From Streptomyces sp. NBC_00690 (GTDB lineage Bacteria; Actinomycetota; Actinomycetes; Streptomycetales; Streptomycetaceae), in the NCBI RefSeq assembly GCF_036226685.1, contig NZ_CP109009.1, positions 8,583,501 through 8,647,500 of the forward strand: a stretch of DNA of 64,000 nucleotides, written 5' to 3'. Below the pieces are notes generated by a model that saw only the letters and a program-made list of their open reading frames with translations, made no database searches and was not told the DNA's origin. The position numbers and the translations under genes were made by a program. Positions 8,868-18,500 of this stretch are shown in pieces; within the stretch, counting starts at the first letter, position 1, and each line of letters starts with the position of its first letter.

Positions 8868-10106
8868 GTGAGCGTGAGTGTGTTACGCCTGGCCAGGGGA
8901 GTGGCAGGAGGGATTGCCCCGCCCAGAGTCGTCCTGGCTGCTCTGGGTGCCGTCGTGGTCGGAGTCGCCGTTGGTCAGGGGCTCAGCGCGGAGCAACTGG
9001 TGGAAGCCCCCTGGTATTTGTATCTGGCCGGCTTCCTGCTCGCGGTGGGGTTGTACGGAAGCACGCACGACATCGATCTCGGGGAAATGCGCCGTGATCT
9101 TCGTGTCCTCGTTCTGGCGGTAACCCTGGGGGTCCTTCTCAAGGCCCTCTTGATCGCCGGAGTGATGATCCTGGTCTTCGGGAAACCGGAGTATCTCGTT
9201 CTTGGTATTGCGGTGGCCCAGATCGATCCATTGTCCGTGGCAGCCATGAATAAGAGCCGTCGGATGTCTCCGCGGGCCAAGTCCCTGCTCGCGGCCTGGG
9301 CTTCATTCGACGATCCGATGACCGTGCTGCTCACGTTGTACTTCTCCGTGCTCGCCTTCCAGTTGTCGGACCGCTCGGGAGGACCGGCAGCCGGCACGGT
9401 CGGCGAAGGCTCCTCAGCCTTTCTGGCCGGCCTGGGTTGGAACCTCGTCCTGCTCCTTGCCGTCGCGGTGCTGTGGGGCGTGCCCCGCTGGTGGCTGCGT
9501 AGGGCACGGCGCCACCGGGGACCTCGGCCGACCGCTCGTACGGGGTCCGCACTGCCGGACGGCCTCGGTCTCCTACTGGCCCTGGTGCTGATCGCCGTTG
9601 CGGCGGGTTGGATGCTGATGGCTGCGGTGGCCGTTGCCGGACTCTTCCTCCGGGTGGGTCGGTACGGTCCCGTCGTCCAACGAGCCGTGTCCGTTGCCTT
9701 CGTCCTGGCCGCCTCGATCCTTGGGTTGCTGCTCGCAGAGGGGATCGCTCCTTGGCGCGGCTTCGTGCTGGGTCTCGCGGCGTTCGGCGCCCAAGTGGTC
9801 ATCGGCTTGTGGGTCGCGCCACGGCTGATCTCGGGCCTTGGGCGGAGCGATCGGGTCCAGTTGGGCCTCGGCCAGCAGAACGGCATCACGGCCATCATTC
9901 TGGCGCTCGCCCTGGAGCCGGACTTCCCCGGGACGGTGGCCATCGTCGGACCCGCGATCCTCACGGTCAACGCGCTGTACTACGTCACCAACGGAGTCTG
10001 GGCGGCATGGGAGGACCGTACTGGAGGCCGATTCCACCAGGACCAGGAAGGCCCTTGCGGGCTGCTACAGGAGCCGATGGAGAGCGCCGATACAGCCAAG
10101 CCCTAG
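8868..10106 (+). CDS. Cation:proton antiporter (CPA family)
   Basis: A 412-residue membrane protein with about 11-12 hydrophobic helices. The polar helices carry GIAVAQIDPLSVAAMNK (the Asp-Pro pair typical of the ion-binding site in CPA antiporters) and AAWASFDDPMTVLLTLYF, corresponding to the conserved acidic helix. It should exchange Na+ or K+ for protons across the cytoplasmic membrane. It is shorter than NhaP-type proteins and lacks a C-terminal regulatory domain. The start is GTG 8868 behind GGAGG. Codon 6 (8883-8885) is TTA, so bldA control is expected. The next gene starts 18 bases downstream, so co-transcription is likely. Confidence 0.85.
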   Translation: MSVSVLRLARGVAGGIAPPRVVLAALGAVVVGVAVGQGLSAEQLVEAPWYLYLAGFLLAVGLYGSTHDIDLGEMRRDLRVLVLAVTLGVLLKALLIAGVMILVFGKPEYLVLGIAVAQIDPLSVAAMNKSRRMSPRAKSLLAAWASFDDPMTVLLTLYFSVLAFQLSDRSGGPAAGTVGEGSSAFLAGLGWNLVLLLAVAVLWGVPRWWLRRARRHRGPRPTARTGSALPDGLGLLLALVLIAVAAGWMLMAAVAVAGLFLRVGRYGPVVQRAVSVAFVLAASILGLLLAEGIAPWRGFVLGLAAFGAQVVIGLWVAPRLISGLGRSDRVQLGLGQQNGITAIILALALEPDFPGTVAIVGPAILTVNALYYVTNGVWAAWEDRTGGRFHQDQEGPCGLLQEPMESADTAKP

Positions 10107-10124
10107 GGCGAACGGGGGATACGG

Positions 10125-11084
10125 GTGAGATGCGGCATGTGGTTGAGGGGTTGGGCCCTTCTGTGGTGCCTCGGCGCACTTCTGTTGCTGTCGGCCTCCC
10201 CTTCGGTGGGGGACGCCCTCGCGGTAGGGGAACGGGACGTCACAGCCGTGCCCGGTCTGACGGCTGCCACCCCCGGGGGGAACACGGATACGGGCAAGGG
10301 AGCCGGTGCCGACGATGTCCACACGGTGTACTGCCTGGCCAAGGAACGGCGCAAGGCGGTTGTGGACGCCGCGGTGCGACTCGGAGTCGCCACCAAGGCG
10401 AAGGGGAAGCCCGAACGGCTCCTTCCATCGCCACCGGGCCCCTCGCCGAAGGCCAGCGATTTCCGGACGGTGGAGGAGTGGGCTGAGGAGCGTAGGGATT
10501 CCTTCCGGCGGGTGTGCGCCGCGGTGATGGAGGCCGATGCCAACGCCTCGTCCGAACCGGGCGCATCGGGGCCGAGCCTGCTGGAGACCTTGGTGGCAGG
10601 GGCCCTGCTGGCCGTGCTCGGCGCGGGGCTCACCCTCCTCGGCGGAGCCAGCGAGCGCTCCTCCGCTCGGCGCAGGGCACAGGCCGACGAGTTGGACGGC
10701 GCGACGATCCGCTTCGCGCTCGCCGCTGAAGGCTATCTGTCCGTGTGGGAGGGGGAGCGCGATGCCTCCTACAGCGAACTCGACTCCACACGGAGTGAGT
10801 TGGTGGTGGCCCTGCGGAGATTCGGAGTGGCGGGCTCCCAGCGTGTTGAGGCCCTCGCCCTCGCCGGTTCCCTTCCGTTCGGCGAGCCCCTGTCGGACCA
10901 GACCGTGGGCGGGCCGCAAGGAAACCGACTCCTCAAGGAACACGAGAAGCAGGCGGAGGCGAATCGACAGCGAACCCTCCTCCAGTCCGCGCTGTCCGAT
11001 GTTGAACGACTCGTCTCGACCTCCCTGCTGAGGCATGTGCGGCGGGTGCTCCCGGGTCGGGCACCGAGGGGTGGGCGCGTATGA
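10125..11084 (+). CDS. Membrane-anchored protein of unknown function
   Basis: A 319-residue protein with an N-terminal signal or anchor segment (about residues 6-30) and a central transmembrane helix (about 148-168, LVAGALLAVLGAGLTLLGG). This leaves an extracytoplasmic domain of about 115 residues and a cytoplasmic helical tail rich in Arg and Glu. The tail looks coiled-coil-like (LLKEHEKQAEANRQRTLLQS). No family is recognised. Its TGA overlaps the ATG of the next NTPase gene (ATGA), so the two are translationally coupled and the membrane protein may recruit that NTPase. The GTG start follows GGGGGA. Confidence 0.7.
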   Translation: MRCGMWLRGWALLWCLGALLLLSASPSVGDALAVGERDVTAVPGLTAATPGGNTDTGKGAGADDVHTVYCLAKERRKAVVDAAVRLGVATKAKGKPERLLPSPPGPSPKASDFRTVEEWAEERRDSFRRVCAAVMEADANASSEPGASGPSLLETLVAGALLAVLGAGLTLLGGASERSSARRRAQADELDGATIRFALAAEGYLSVWEGERDASYSELDSTRSELVVALRRFGVAGSQRVEALALAGSLPFGEPLSDQTVGGPQGNRLLKEHEKQAEANRQRTLLQSALSDVERLVSTSLLRHVRRVLPGRAPRGGRV

Positions 11085-12154
11085 CCCCGGATGAGCCCGT
11101 CAACCCCTTCGGAATCCCGGCCCCCTTCGATGTCTTCGGATCGGGCGAGATCGTCAAGCCGACGGAGGACTGCCCGTTAGCCCCCTGGCGCATTCCCGGG
11201 CATCTCAACCTCTGGGTTCCAGTGGATCACACGGACGAATTGATCAGCTCATTCGCGGCCCGGGGCCCTCAGCCCATGAGAATCGTCTCCAGCGATCCGG
11301 GTACGGGATACGTCGTCGTCGTGAGCGGGTCGACCGGTTCCGGGAAGACGTCCCTGATCAATTGGTGTATTGACGATCTATCGCGCCGGGTCAATGACTA
11401 CCTGGGTCGCTCCAGCGTATTGGAAGGCGGACTGTGGGAGCCGCACAGTGGATATGACGGTGTGCACGTCGTCACCATGCGCGGATTCCGCAACCAGGAC
11501 AACGGATTCAGCCATGAGGACGGCATCACCCTCAGTGTTTCGGATCTGAACCGCAAGATAGCCCAAGAGGTGCTCCGCAAGCTGGTGCGGGCGAAGGTGC
11601 TGACGAAGGAGACGGAGAAGACCGCACTGAGCTTTCGGTTCGTGTCCGACATGTATGCCTTGATCAGCGAGGAACTCGGCATCAGGGACCATGTCCTCAT
11701 GATCGTGGTGCCGCATGTGAACTGGCGGAACCCAAAAGCCAGTCAACAATTCCTGGGTAGCTGTCACAGTCATGCCAAAGCCGGTATCGTCTTCTTTTTG
11801 GAGAGTTCTGGAAGCAGCATCGGTCAGGATGTCGAAGTGGCCTTTCATCAGTATCAGTCGACGCATCTGATGCATCTGGAGATGGGGCAGATCAAGGCCG
11901 ATGACTGGGCTAGCTTCATACGCCAGCGGACGGCGGACGGTGGCCTTCCCGGCAAGGCCGTGAAAATTGCCGACGAAGTCATCTCCACTAGTCCAGAAGA
12001 GCATTTGTACAGCAATGTCAGAGAACTTCAGACATTTCTCTATGCGATCTCCCAGGAGGTCATCGCAGCCGGACAAGAGGAGATCGACATGGACCGACTC
12101 AGTGCATTCGCCCTCAACTTCGGTCCGCCTGACCTCGGCGACCTTGGATACTGA
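11081..12154 (+). CDS. P-loop NTPase, KAP/AAA-like
   Basis: A 357-residue protein with a classical Walker A motif GSTGSGKT (residues 83-90). A hydrophobic strand with HVLMIVVPHVNW near residue 206 probably includes the Walker B position, although no canonical DE pair is present. The C-terminal third is helical and resembles AAA lid domains. It begins within the stop of the membrane-protein gene and lies 36 bases before a second, larger NTPase, suggesting that the three act together. Codon 33 (11177-11179) is TTA. I could not assign a named family. Its position beside a RiPP/STAND locus suggests a sensing or conflict role, which is inference. Confidence 0.75.
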   Translation: MTPDEPVNPFGIPAPFDVFGSGEIVKPTEDCPLAPWRIPGHLNLWVPVDHTDELISSFAARGPQPMRIVSSDPGTGYVVVVSGSTGSGKTSLINWCIDDLSRRVNDYLGRSSVLEGGLWEPHSGYDGVHVVTMRGFRNQDNGFSHEDGITLSVSDLNRKIAQEVLRKLVRAKVLTKETEKTALSFRFVSDMYALISEELGIRDHVLMIVVPHVNWRNPKASQQFLGSCHSHAKAGIVFFLESSGSSIGQDVEVAFHQYQSTHLMHLEMGQIKADDWASFIRQRTADGGLPGKAVKIADEVISTSPEEHLYSNVRELQTFLYAISQEVIAAGQEEIDMDRLSAFALNFGPPDLGDLGY

Positions 12155-12190
12155 CCGGCTCGACCTGTAGCGCGAGGAGGGATCACCTCA

Positions 12191-14581
12191 GTGAGTCGTA
12201 CGGATGACATCTTCCAGGCAGGCAATCCCTTTCCGTTCAGCCCTGTGGTGCAGCTGGGCGCGTTCACCGACGACGTACGGACCGGCTTGGAACCGGCGAC
12301 CCGGCCCGAAACGGTGGCCACCGCGGCGCTCACCCGTGTGCATGACCAGGTCGCCGACTACTTCGCCAGGCGCGAACTGGGAGGTGGGCGCGGGCGAGCG
12401 ATAGCGCTCGTCGGTGAGCTAGGGATGGGCAAGAGTCATCTGGCGCGCGAGGTCGCGGCGGAAGTCCGCTCCCGCAGCACGGTCGAGGCGTTTCCGCCGC
12501 CGCTCTGGGTGATCAATGAACCGAGCATCGCCATGGGCTCGATCTACCGCAACAGGATGATGAGCCTCCGGGACGACCGCAACCGTCGTACCGCCTTCGA
12601 ACAGGTCGTCAGCCATTACCGTGCCGACGTCGCGGCGAACCTGGTGGAAGCGGACGAGTCGCGTCGCTTCGGCCATGCGCGGGAGCAACTCGTCACCGGG
12701 TTGCGTGACCGGTCGTTCGACCCGCAGAAGGTCGAGCAGGCGATCGACCTCGACCGCGAACTGATCCACCGCAACCTCGTCGAGCACCTTCGGCTCGTCA
12801 CCGACCACCGGGGTTTCGCCTCGGCTCTCGCCCTGCTGCTGGAAGGGCCCTACAACCGGGAGGTGTGGGACTGGCTGACCGGCGACCCGCCCTCCCGGTC
12901 GCTGATCGAGCGCGGTGTGTTCTCGTCGATCGACGCCATCGAAGGGGTCTTCGACGCGCTTGCGGTCTTCGGCTTCCTGCACGGTCGGGTGGGCAAGCCC
13001 TACGTCCTCGTCCTCGACGCACTGGAGTACGTCCTGGACTGGCCCCCCGACTCCTACAACGCCTTCATCAACGGCTTCGAGATGTTGGTCAACACCTATG
13101 TCAATCAGGGCGGTCTGCTGGTCTTCTGCATCCGCCCCGAGCCGTGGAGCAGGCTCCCGCGCAGTCTGCACGAGCGCGTGCTCCAGATCTGGCCCACCCG
13201 TTTGGAGCGGGCGGAATGCGGTCGGCTCGTTCGCGCCCACGTCCGTACGCTGCCGTCCGCCGCGCTCCGGGGCGCGGGACTGGACGAGGAGCAGCGCGCG
13301 ACGTACGCACCCTTCGCCACCGGGGCGATCGACGCAGTGGCGGAGCTGTCCGACGGGGTGCCCCGGCAGGCGTTGCGGGTGTGTCACCAGTCCTGGAAGA
13401 TCGCAGCGGCGTCCGACGAACGCATCGCCCACATCGACGCCGATCTGATCCGGGTGGCGGTCCGCCAACTGCATGAACACCGTGACATCGGGGAGGTCCT
13501 CCACTCCGTGGAGAAGACCCTCACGGACGGTCAGTGGCGCCGGGAGCTCCACCCGCCCGAACTGGCGGCCATCACGGGCGACGAAGTCAACGCGATCGCC
13601 TACTGGCTGCGGGTCGACGTGACCTCCGCCATCGGCATCCTCCTGGTGTCGTCCGTACTGGCGGAAGCCGATGTCACCCGCATCACCCGTGTGACGCGCA
13701 CCGTGAGACGCGCCTTCGGAGCGGGCAGTTGCGAAGTGCTGGTCATCTCCAACGGCCATGTACCCCGCACCATGCGCAACCGGGTCGCACAGGCCATCGG
13801 GACCTCGCCACTGGCGGTCGGCGACGCCGGTTTCAGCGAGCAGTTGGCACGTGCCCTGGACGTTCTGGCCGCTCGGATGGAGACCGCACGGCAGCAGACC
13901 GCGTTGGACACCCTGCGGACCCGGCTGAGCACCATGGCGGTCCAACAGGGCGAGGTGCTGCAACGCATGGACCGGCTGGACGGCCAGGTGGAGCGATGGG
14001 GAGCAACGGCACAACCCGTGTCCGTATCCCCTGCGTCCGGTGCCTCCGGGACAGCGGCCGTTGCACTGCCCGCATCGGTGGACCGGCTGTTCACCGTCGC
14101 GAGGGAGGCCCTCGACCTGCTGACCGGCGGCGAGAGCACCACCAGCCTGCGTCAGTCACTCGGTGTTGACACGAGCGGGATGGCCACACCCGACGGCCGA
14201 CCCCACCGCATGGCCTTCACCATGGAACAGTTCCAGACATTGGGCATCACCGCGCTGCTCCGACAGTTGCTGGACGGCTTCCGCGACGGCATCGCGGGCT
14301 GGCTGCGCACGGTGGCGGCCACAGCCGGTCCCGTGCCGACCGCCGCGCAGGAGAACAGCCTCTTCATCGTGTGCAGGAGCTTCGAGATCACCTTCGAAGT
14401 GCTGCCGCCGATTCGGGCCGAACTCCTTCCCGGTGCGCGCCCCACTCAGGAACAAGGCACCCGTGCCGTGCGGCGCACCCAGGTCGGCGATGTCTTCGGA
14501 CGACTCGCCGAAGAGGTTCAGCGGGCCGTCCTGCGTGAAGTCAGCGGCGAAGGCGGCGGGGCGCGGGAGGCAGTTCGCTGA
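12191..14581 (+). CDS. Large AAA/STAND-like ATPase
   Basis: A 796-residue protein. Walker A is GELGMGKS (75-82) and the likely Walker B is PYVLVLDALEYV (about 275). A sensor/arginine region follows (VFCIRPEPWSRLP), then a winged-helix-like middle part (PPELAAITGDEVNAIAYWL). A heptad-rich stretch around residues 555-605 suggests a coiled coil. The C-terminal 180 residues are unrecognised and may be an effector or peptide-binding module. The GTG start is preceded by GAGGAGGG. Its last 41 bases overlap the 3' end of the opposite-strand gene at 14541, so the two transcripts must run into each other. Probably a regulated ATPase of the signalling/conflict type. Confidence 0.75.
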   Translation: MSRTDDIFQAGNPFPFSPVVQLGAFTDDVRTGLEPATRPETVATAALTRVHDQVADYFARRELGGGRGRAIALVGELGMGKSHLAREVAAEVRSRSTVEAFPPPLWVINEPSIAMGSIYRNRMMSLRDDRNRRTAFEQVVSHYRADVAANLVEADESRRFGHAREQLVTGLRDRSFDPQKVEQAIDLDRELIHRNLVEHLRLVTDHRGFASALALLLEGPYNREVWDWLTGDPPSRSLIERGVFSSIDAIEGVFDALAVFGFLHGRVGKPYVLVLDALEYVLDWPPDSYNAFINGFEMLVNTYVNQGGLLVFCIRPEPWSRLPRSLHERVLQIWPTRLERAECGRLVRAHVRTLPSAALRGAGLDEEQRATYAPFATGAIDAVAELSDGVPRQALRVCHQSWKIAAASDERIAHIDADLIRVAVRQLHEHRDIGEVLHSVEKTLTDGQWRRELHPPELAAITGDEVNAIAYWLRVDVTSAIGILLVSSVLAEADVTRITRVTRTVRRAFGAGSCEVLVISNGHVPRTMRNRVAQAIGTSPLAVGDAGFSEQLARALDVLAARMETARQQTALDTLRTRLSTMAVQQGEVLQRMDRLDGQVERWGATAQPVSVSPASGASGTAAVALPASVDRLFTVAREALDLLTGGESTTSLRQSLGVDTSGMATPDGRPHRMAFTMEQFQTLGITALLRQLLDGFRDGIAGWLRTVAATAGPVPTAAQENSLFIVCRSFEITFEVLPPIRAELLPGARPTQEQGTRAVRRTQVGDVFGRLAEEVQRAVLREVSGEGGGAREAVR

Positions 14582-15542
14582 GCACCTCGCGCAACCGTCG
14601 CTCGGCATTGCCGACCTGGTGCTGGTCGAGGGTGACACCGAGCAGGAAGTCGCTGCTGCGCCCCCCGGGCAACCAGTGGATGTAGATGGCCCCCTCCTGG
14701 ACATCGAGCACGAGACGATTGATCGGGTCCCGGGTGATGGACTGGAGGGCGTCCCGCAGTCGTGCGATGTCCGTACGGAGACCTCCCGCGATGTCGCGGT
14801 ACCTCCGGCGCCGCGCATCCGGCTCGATGGCGAGGAATCGCAGGCCCAGGCGCGGACTGTCGAAGGCGTCCCCCACGCATATGAGGTCCCAGCCCCGGTA
14901 GTACGCGAGGTATTGGAGGTCGGTGTGGTTGAGGAAGCGGTGCCAGATTCCCCGCAGCCGTGCCTCCATCGGTTCGTCGACCGCATGGCCGGTGAGGAAC
15001 TTGAGGCCCTCCGTCCCGTCCGGGACGACGTAGGGCACGTCCATGCCGCCCATGTACTCGTTCGGGAGGTTCATCATGGCGCGCAGCTCGGTCACCAGAT
15101 CGTTGAGCTGATCGTCCATCGCATCGACCCGACCACCGTCCACGGTGATCCCGACGATGTGCTGATCCGCCTTCACCCGGCCGCAGTACAGTGCGCCCGT
15201 CGGGGTCGCCACGACCGTGCGCATCAGCTCGCCGGTCCGCAGGGGCGCGAGCGAGCGGTCGATGTCCTGCACACAGCGGACCAGCTGGTGTCCGGGCCGG
15301 CCCTCGGCGTCGATGCGGTGGTCGACCAGCGGACCACTGGGCAGCGGCTCCGCGCCGGGGGCGTGTACGACGAAGTCCAGGATGCCGTTGCTGTAGTGCG
15401 CGACCGACCGTATGGCCGGGCACTGGGCGACGTGCCGCTGACAGAGCTCGCTGATGTCCTCCTGGACCTTGGTGTTCCAGTGCTCCGCGTGCAACGCCAC
15501 CGGGGCATCGGGTGGTCGTCGTTCCGCAGGGATGTCGGTCAT
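14541..15542 (-). CDS. Unrecognised protein in the Fxs-type operon
   Basis: A 333-residue soluble protein with no signal peptide or membrane segment. A central part alternates strands and helices (GALYCGRVKADQHIVGITVD) and recalls roadblock-like folds, but this is weak. ATG 15542 is preferred over the upstream ATG 15593, which would overlap the preceding gene; AAGGAG lies ten bases upstream. It starts 47 bases after the stop of the TPR protein and is probably its operon partner. It is the last gene of the minus-strand operon and overlaps the 12191-14581 gene tail-to-tail by 41 bases. Function unknown; a dedicated partner of the TPR protein is a reasonable guess. Confidence 0.65.
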   Translation of the reverse strand: MTDIPAERRPPDAPVALHAEHWNTKVQEDISELCQRHVAQCPAIRSVAHYSNGILDFVVHAPGAEPLPSGPLVDHRIDAEGRPGHQLVRCVQDIDRSLAPLRTGELMRTVVATPTGALYCGRVKADQHIVGITVDGGRVDAMDDQLNDLVTELRAMMNLPNEYMGGMDVPYVVPDGTEGLKFLTGHAVDEPMEARLRGIWHRFLNHTDLQYLAYYRGWDLICVGDAFDSPRLGLRFLAIEPDARRRRYRDIAGGLRTDIARLRDALQSITRDPINRLVLDVQEGAIYIHWLPGGRSSDFLLGVTLDQHQVGNAERRLREVLSELPPAPRRLRR

Positions 15543-15589
15543 CTCCAGTGCACTCCTTCTCGCTGCCCTCGGCCCGCTCTCCGGCTGTC

Positions 15590-18500
15590 TCACACGGCCC
15601 CGGGCAGTTCCAGATCGATGTCCCCGCGGAGCGCGTCGCCTGCCCGGCTCTCCCCGCTCACCACCGCCAACAGATCCGACAGATTGCGGGCGACGAGCTC
15701 ACGGTACGGATGCTGGGTCAGACCGAGTTCGTCGAACCCCTCCAACGTGGACTCCTCCAGGTCCGCGGCCTCCTCGAACTCTCCCCGCGCCGCGAGGGTG
15801 CCCGCGAGGCTGGACGCGGCGGCCAGCTTCCACGGGTGGGTAGAACCGAGCCGTGCCTCCAACTGCTCCAGTGCGGTGCGCCCTTCCTCCAGGGCCTCGT
15901 CCGGTCGACCGCTTCCGCGTAGATGGACGCCATGGCGCACCCGGCACAGCTGGGTGTAGGGATGATCGGCGCCCAAGGTGTGGCCGAGCGCCTGTAGACA
16001 GATCGCGGACTCCTGGAGTGCCGCCTCGTGCTTGCCCAACTCATAGAGGTCGATCGCGAGGCTGTAGCGGGTGCGCAGCGTCACGATGTGCCACTCGCCG
16101 AGGTACCGCAGACAGTCCGCCAGCACCCGGCCGTCACGCTCATGGGCCCGTCCGGTCCGCCCGAAGCGCCGCTCGCCCACCGCGAGCCCGTTCTCAGCGC
16201 GCAACACATCGGCGTCCGGCGCCGACGAAGGGGCCATCGCACTGCGGTACGCAAGGAACTCCCGCAGCAGAGTGGACGACTCCCGGTTCTGCCCGAGCGC
16301 CCGGTGGGTGCCCGCGAGGGTGTTGGCGATCTGCCAGGCGCGCGGGTCGTCCGGTCCGCCGATGGCCCGTCGGCGGTTGAACTGGTCCTGGAGCAACTGG
16401 AGAGCGGACGGCGCATCGCCCGCCAATGCCTCGCTGAGCGCCAGATTGTGTTCGACCTGGTCCGTCGCCCGGTGCTGGGGCCCCAGCAGCGCCAAGAGGC
16501 CCCGGTGGACGTGGCGCCCTTCGAAGAGGGCGTCGGTGAAGTGCCCGTCCGCCCGCAGGATCGCACCGTACGCATCGGCACAGAGCAGGGTCCGCGGGTG
16601 GTGGGTGCCGAACGAGGCCCGGTATCCGCGCAGGGCGACGCGTGCGTGTCGACTGGCCCCGGGATACTCCGAACTGTTGCGCAACGCACGGGCGAGCAGC
16701 GTCTGGAGCCTCAAGTACTCAGCGGAGTTTGGAGAGTTGGCCCAGGCAGACTCGGCCCGACGCCCCAACTCCAGCGCCTCGGCCAGCCGCAGTACGTCGT
16801 CGGAGCGGGTGAGCACCCCGAGGTGGTCGAGGAGCCAGCGCTGTACCGGCGGTCGCTGGTCCTCCCAGATCCTCAGCGCGGTCAGCTGTCCCGTCTGCGA
16901 GGCGCTCAGCTGGCGCTCGCCGCCCTGCCCTCCGTTGGTCCCCACGGCAGGGCCGGCGTCCTGCGCCGCGGTGGCGCCGGGGGAGTACCCGCCGACCACG
17001 GCTCGTAGCTCACGCTCTCGGACCTTGCGCTCCGTGTCGCCCATGCGGGTCAACACCGCTTCGCGCAGCACCTGGTGCATTCGTACCGGGCGCCCCGGGC
17101 GGGCGAAGTCGACCTCGATCAGACCGAGGCCCGACAGCGCCCACAGCGCCACGTCCACCATGAGCTCATCGCTGACCATGGCGGCGGGCTCCGGTGGACC
17201 CACGGCTCCTCCGGTGCGGTGCGCGAGCGCCCACAGCATCTGTGGGGAGCGCAGTAGGGCAAGATCGGCGCCGGCACCGGTCAGCAGCGCACAGCACTCC
17301 AACACCCATCCCAGCGCCGTGGCGCCACCGTGCTCCTGCGCCCATGCCTGGGCTGCGTCGGTCAGTCCGATGGAGCGGACGGCCACCTCCAGCACCACCC
17401 GTGGCAGCGGCACCTTCCTCTCGTGCGCCAATAGATCGGTCTGGGCGGTCGCAAACGCCTGGTCGAAGCGTTCGGCAGCCCGCAGGACGGCTTCGTTCCG
17501 CGAACGGTTCTCCGCCTCGTGACGGGCGGCGTCCATATCGAGCCAGGCGGCGGCGAGTGCGACCGTCAGCGGTAGATGACCAACCGTCTGGCCGATCTGC
17601 TCGGAGAGGTGGCTGGGCAGTTGGTCCACCGCTGATGCCAGCAGTGCACGGCTCTCCTCCGCGGAGAAGGGCGCCACCTCCACCACGTGCCCGGACGCGA
17701 CCTGATCACCGAGCCTGGCGGTGATCAGGACATGGCCCCCGCCACGACTGGTCGGGATCAGGTTCTGCGCCGACAGGGCCGCGGCGTCGCGCACGTCGTC
17801 GTACACGAGGAGCCAATCCCCGCTGCCCGGACTGCCGAGATGGGCCAGGACCCGGGGCACGGGGTCCCCGACCGTGGGCAGGCCCAGGCGTTCGGCCAGG
17901 GAGGTGAGACCTCGGCGAACCGAAGCGGGGCCGTCGCCCGGCACCCACCACACCAGGTCGTAGTCGCCCCGGAAGCGATGGCAGAACTCCAGGGCGATCT
18001 GGCTCTTGCCGATGCCCGGCTGCCCGAGCAGCAGACCGCAACTGCGCGAGACGGCGGCTGCGGCCAAGGTCTCCCGCACTTCTTCGAAGAGGGCGTCCCG
18101 CCCGATGAAGGCGTTGTTGCGTGGCCACAGATTGTTGTCACGCGGCATCCGGGGAAAGCGGTGAACGGATTCGGACAATGCGGGACCGGGCAGATGCAGA
18201 CTCTCCCGAAGCGCGATCACAGCCTCCGCCTCCGAGACGTGCCGCATCACGATCTGCTCGTGGTGGGAGAGCTCCCGCGGCAGGACCTCCTCATCGACCA
18301 GCACCATCCGTACATCCGGATGCGAGAGATCGGCCAACAGTTCGGCCTTCGAGCTCTCCACCCCCAGTGGCGAGACGACGAGCAGCATCGCCCCGGGCAG
18401 CGGAGGCTCTCCGATGAAGGGGTCGAACCCGCTCCGCGAGACCTCGACCCCGCACGACTCCAGCTGGCCGGCGATCCACTCCGCCCAGGCGATGTGCCGA

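Noticed and set aside
8653..8871. Possible small gene from GTG 8653 upstream of the antiporter
   Set aside because: It has an AGGGGG upstream, but codon use is atypical, it overlaps the antiporter start and the product resembles nothing; kept only as a note on the leader.
6924..10106. P450 as part of the RiPP locus
   Set aside because: It is on the other strand, separated by 700 bases and an antiporter gene, and has no linkage signal beyond a shared TTA codon.
10125..14581. Reading the two NTPases as a restriction or known phage-defence system
   Set aside because: No nuclease, methylase or other defence effector motif was found in or beside them.
14163..15959. 598-residue open frame on the plus strand
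   Set aside because: Crosses the convergent 3' ends of three real genes and switches from sense to antisense shadow; no domain seen.
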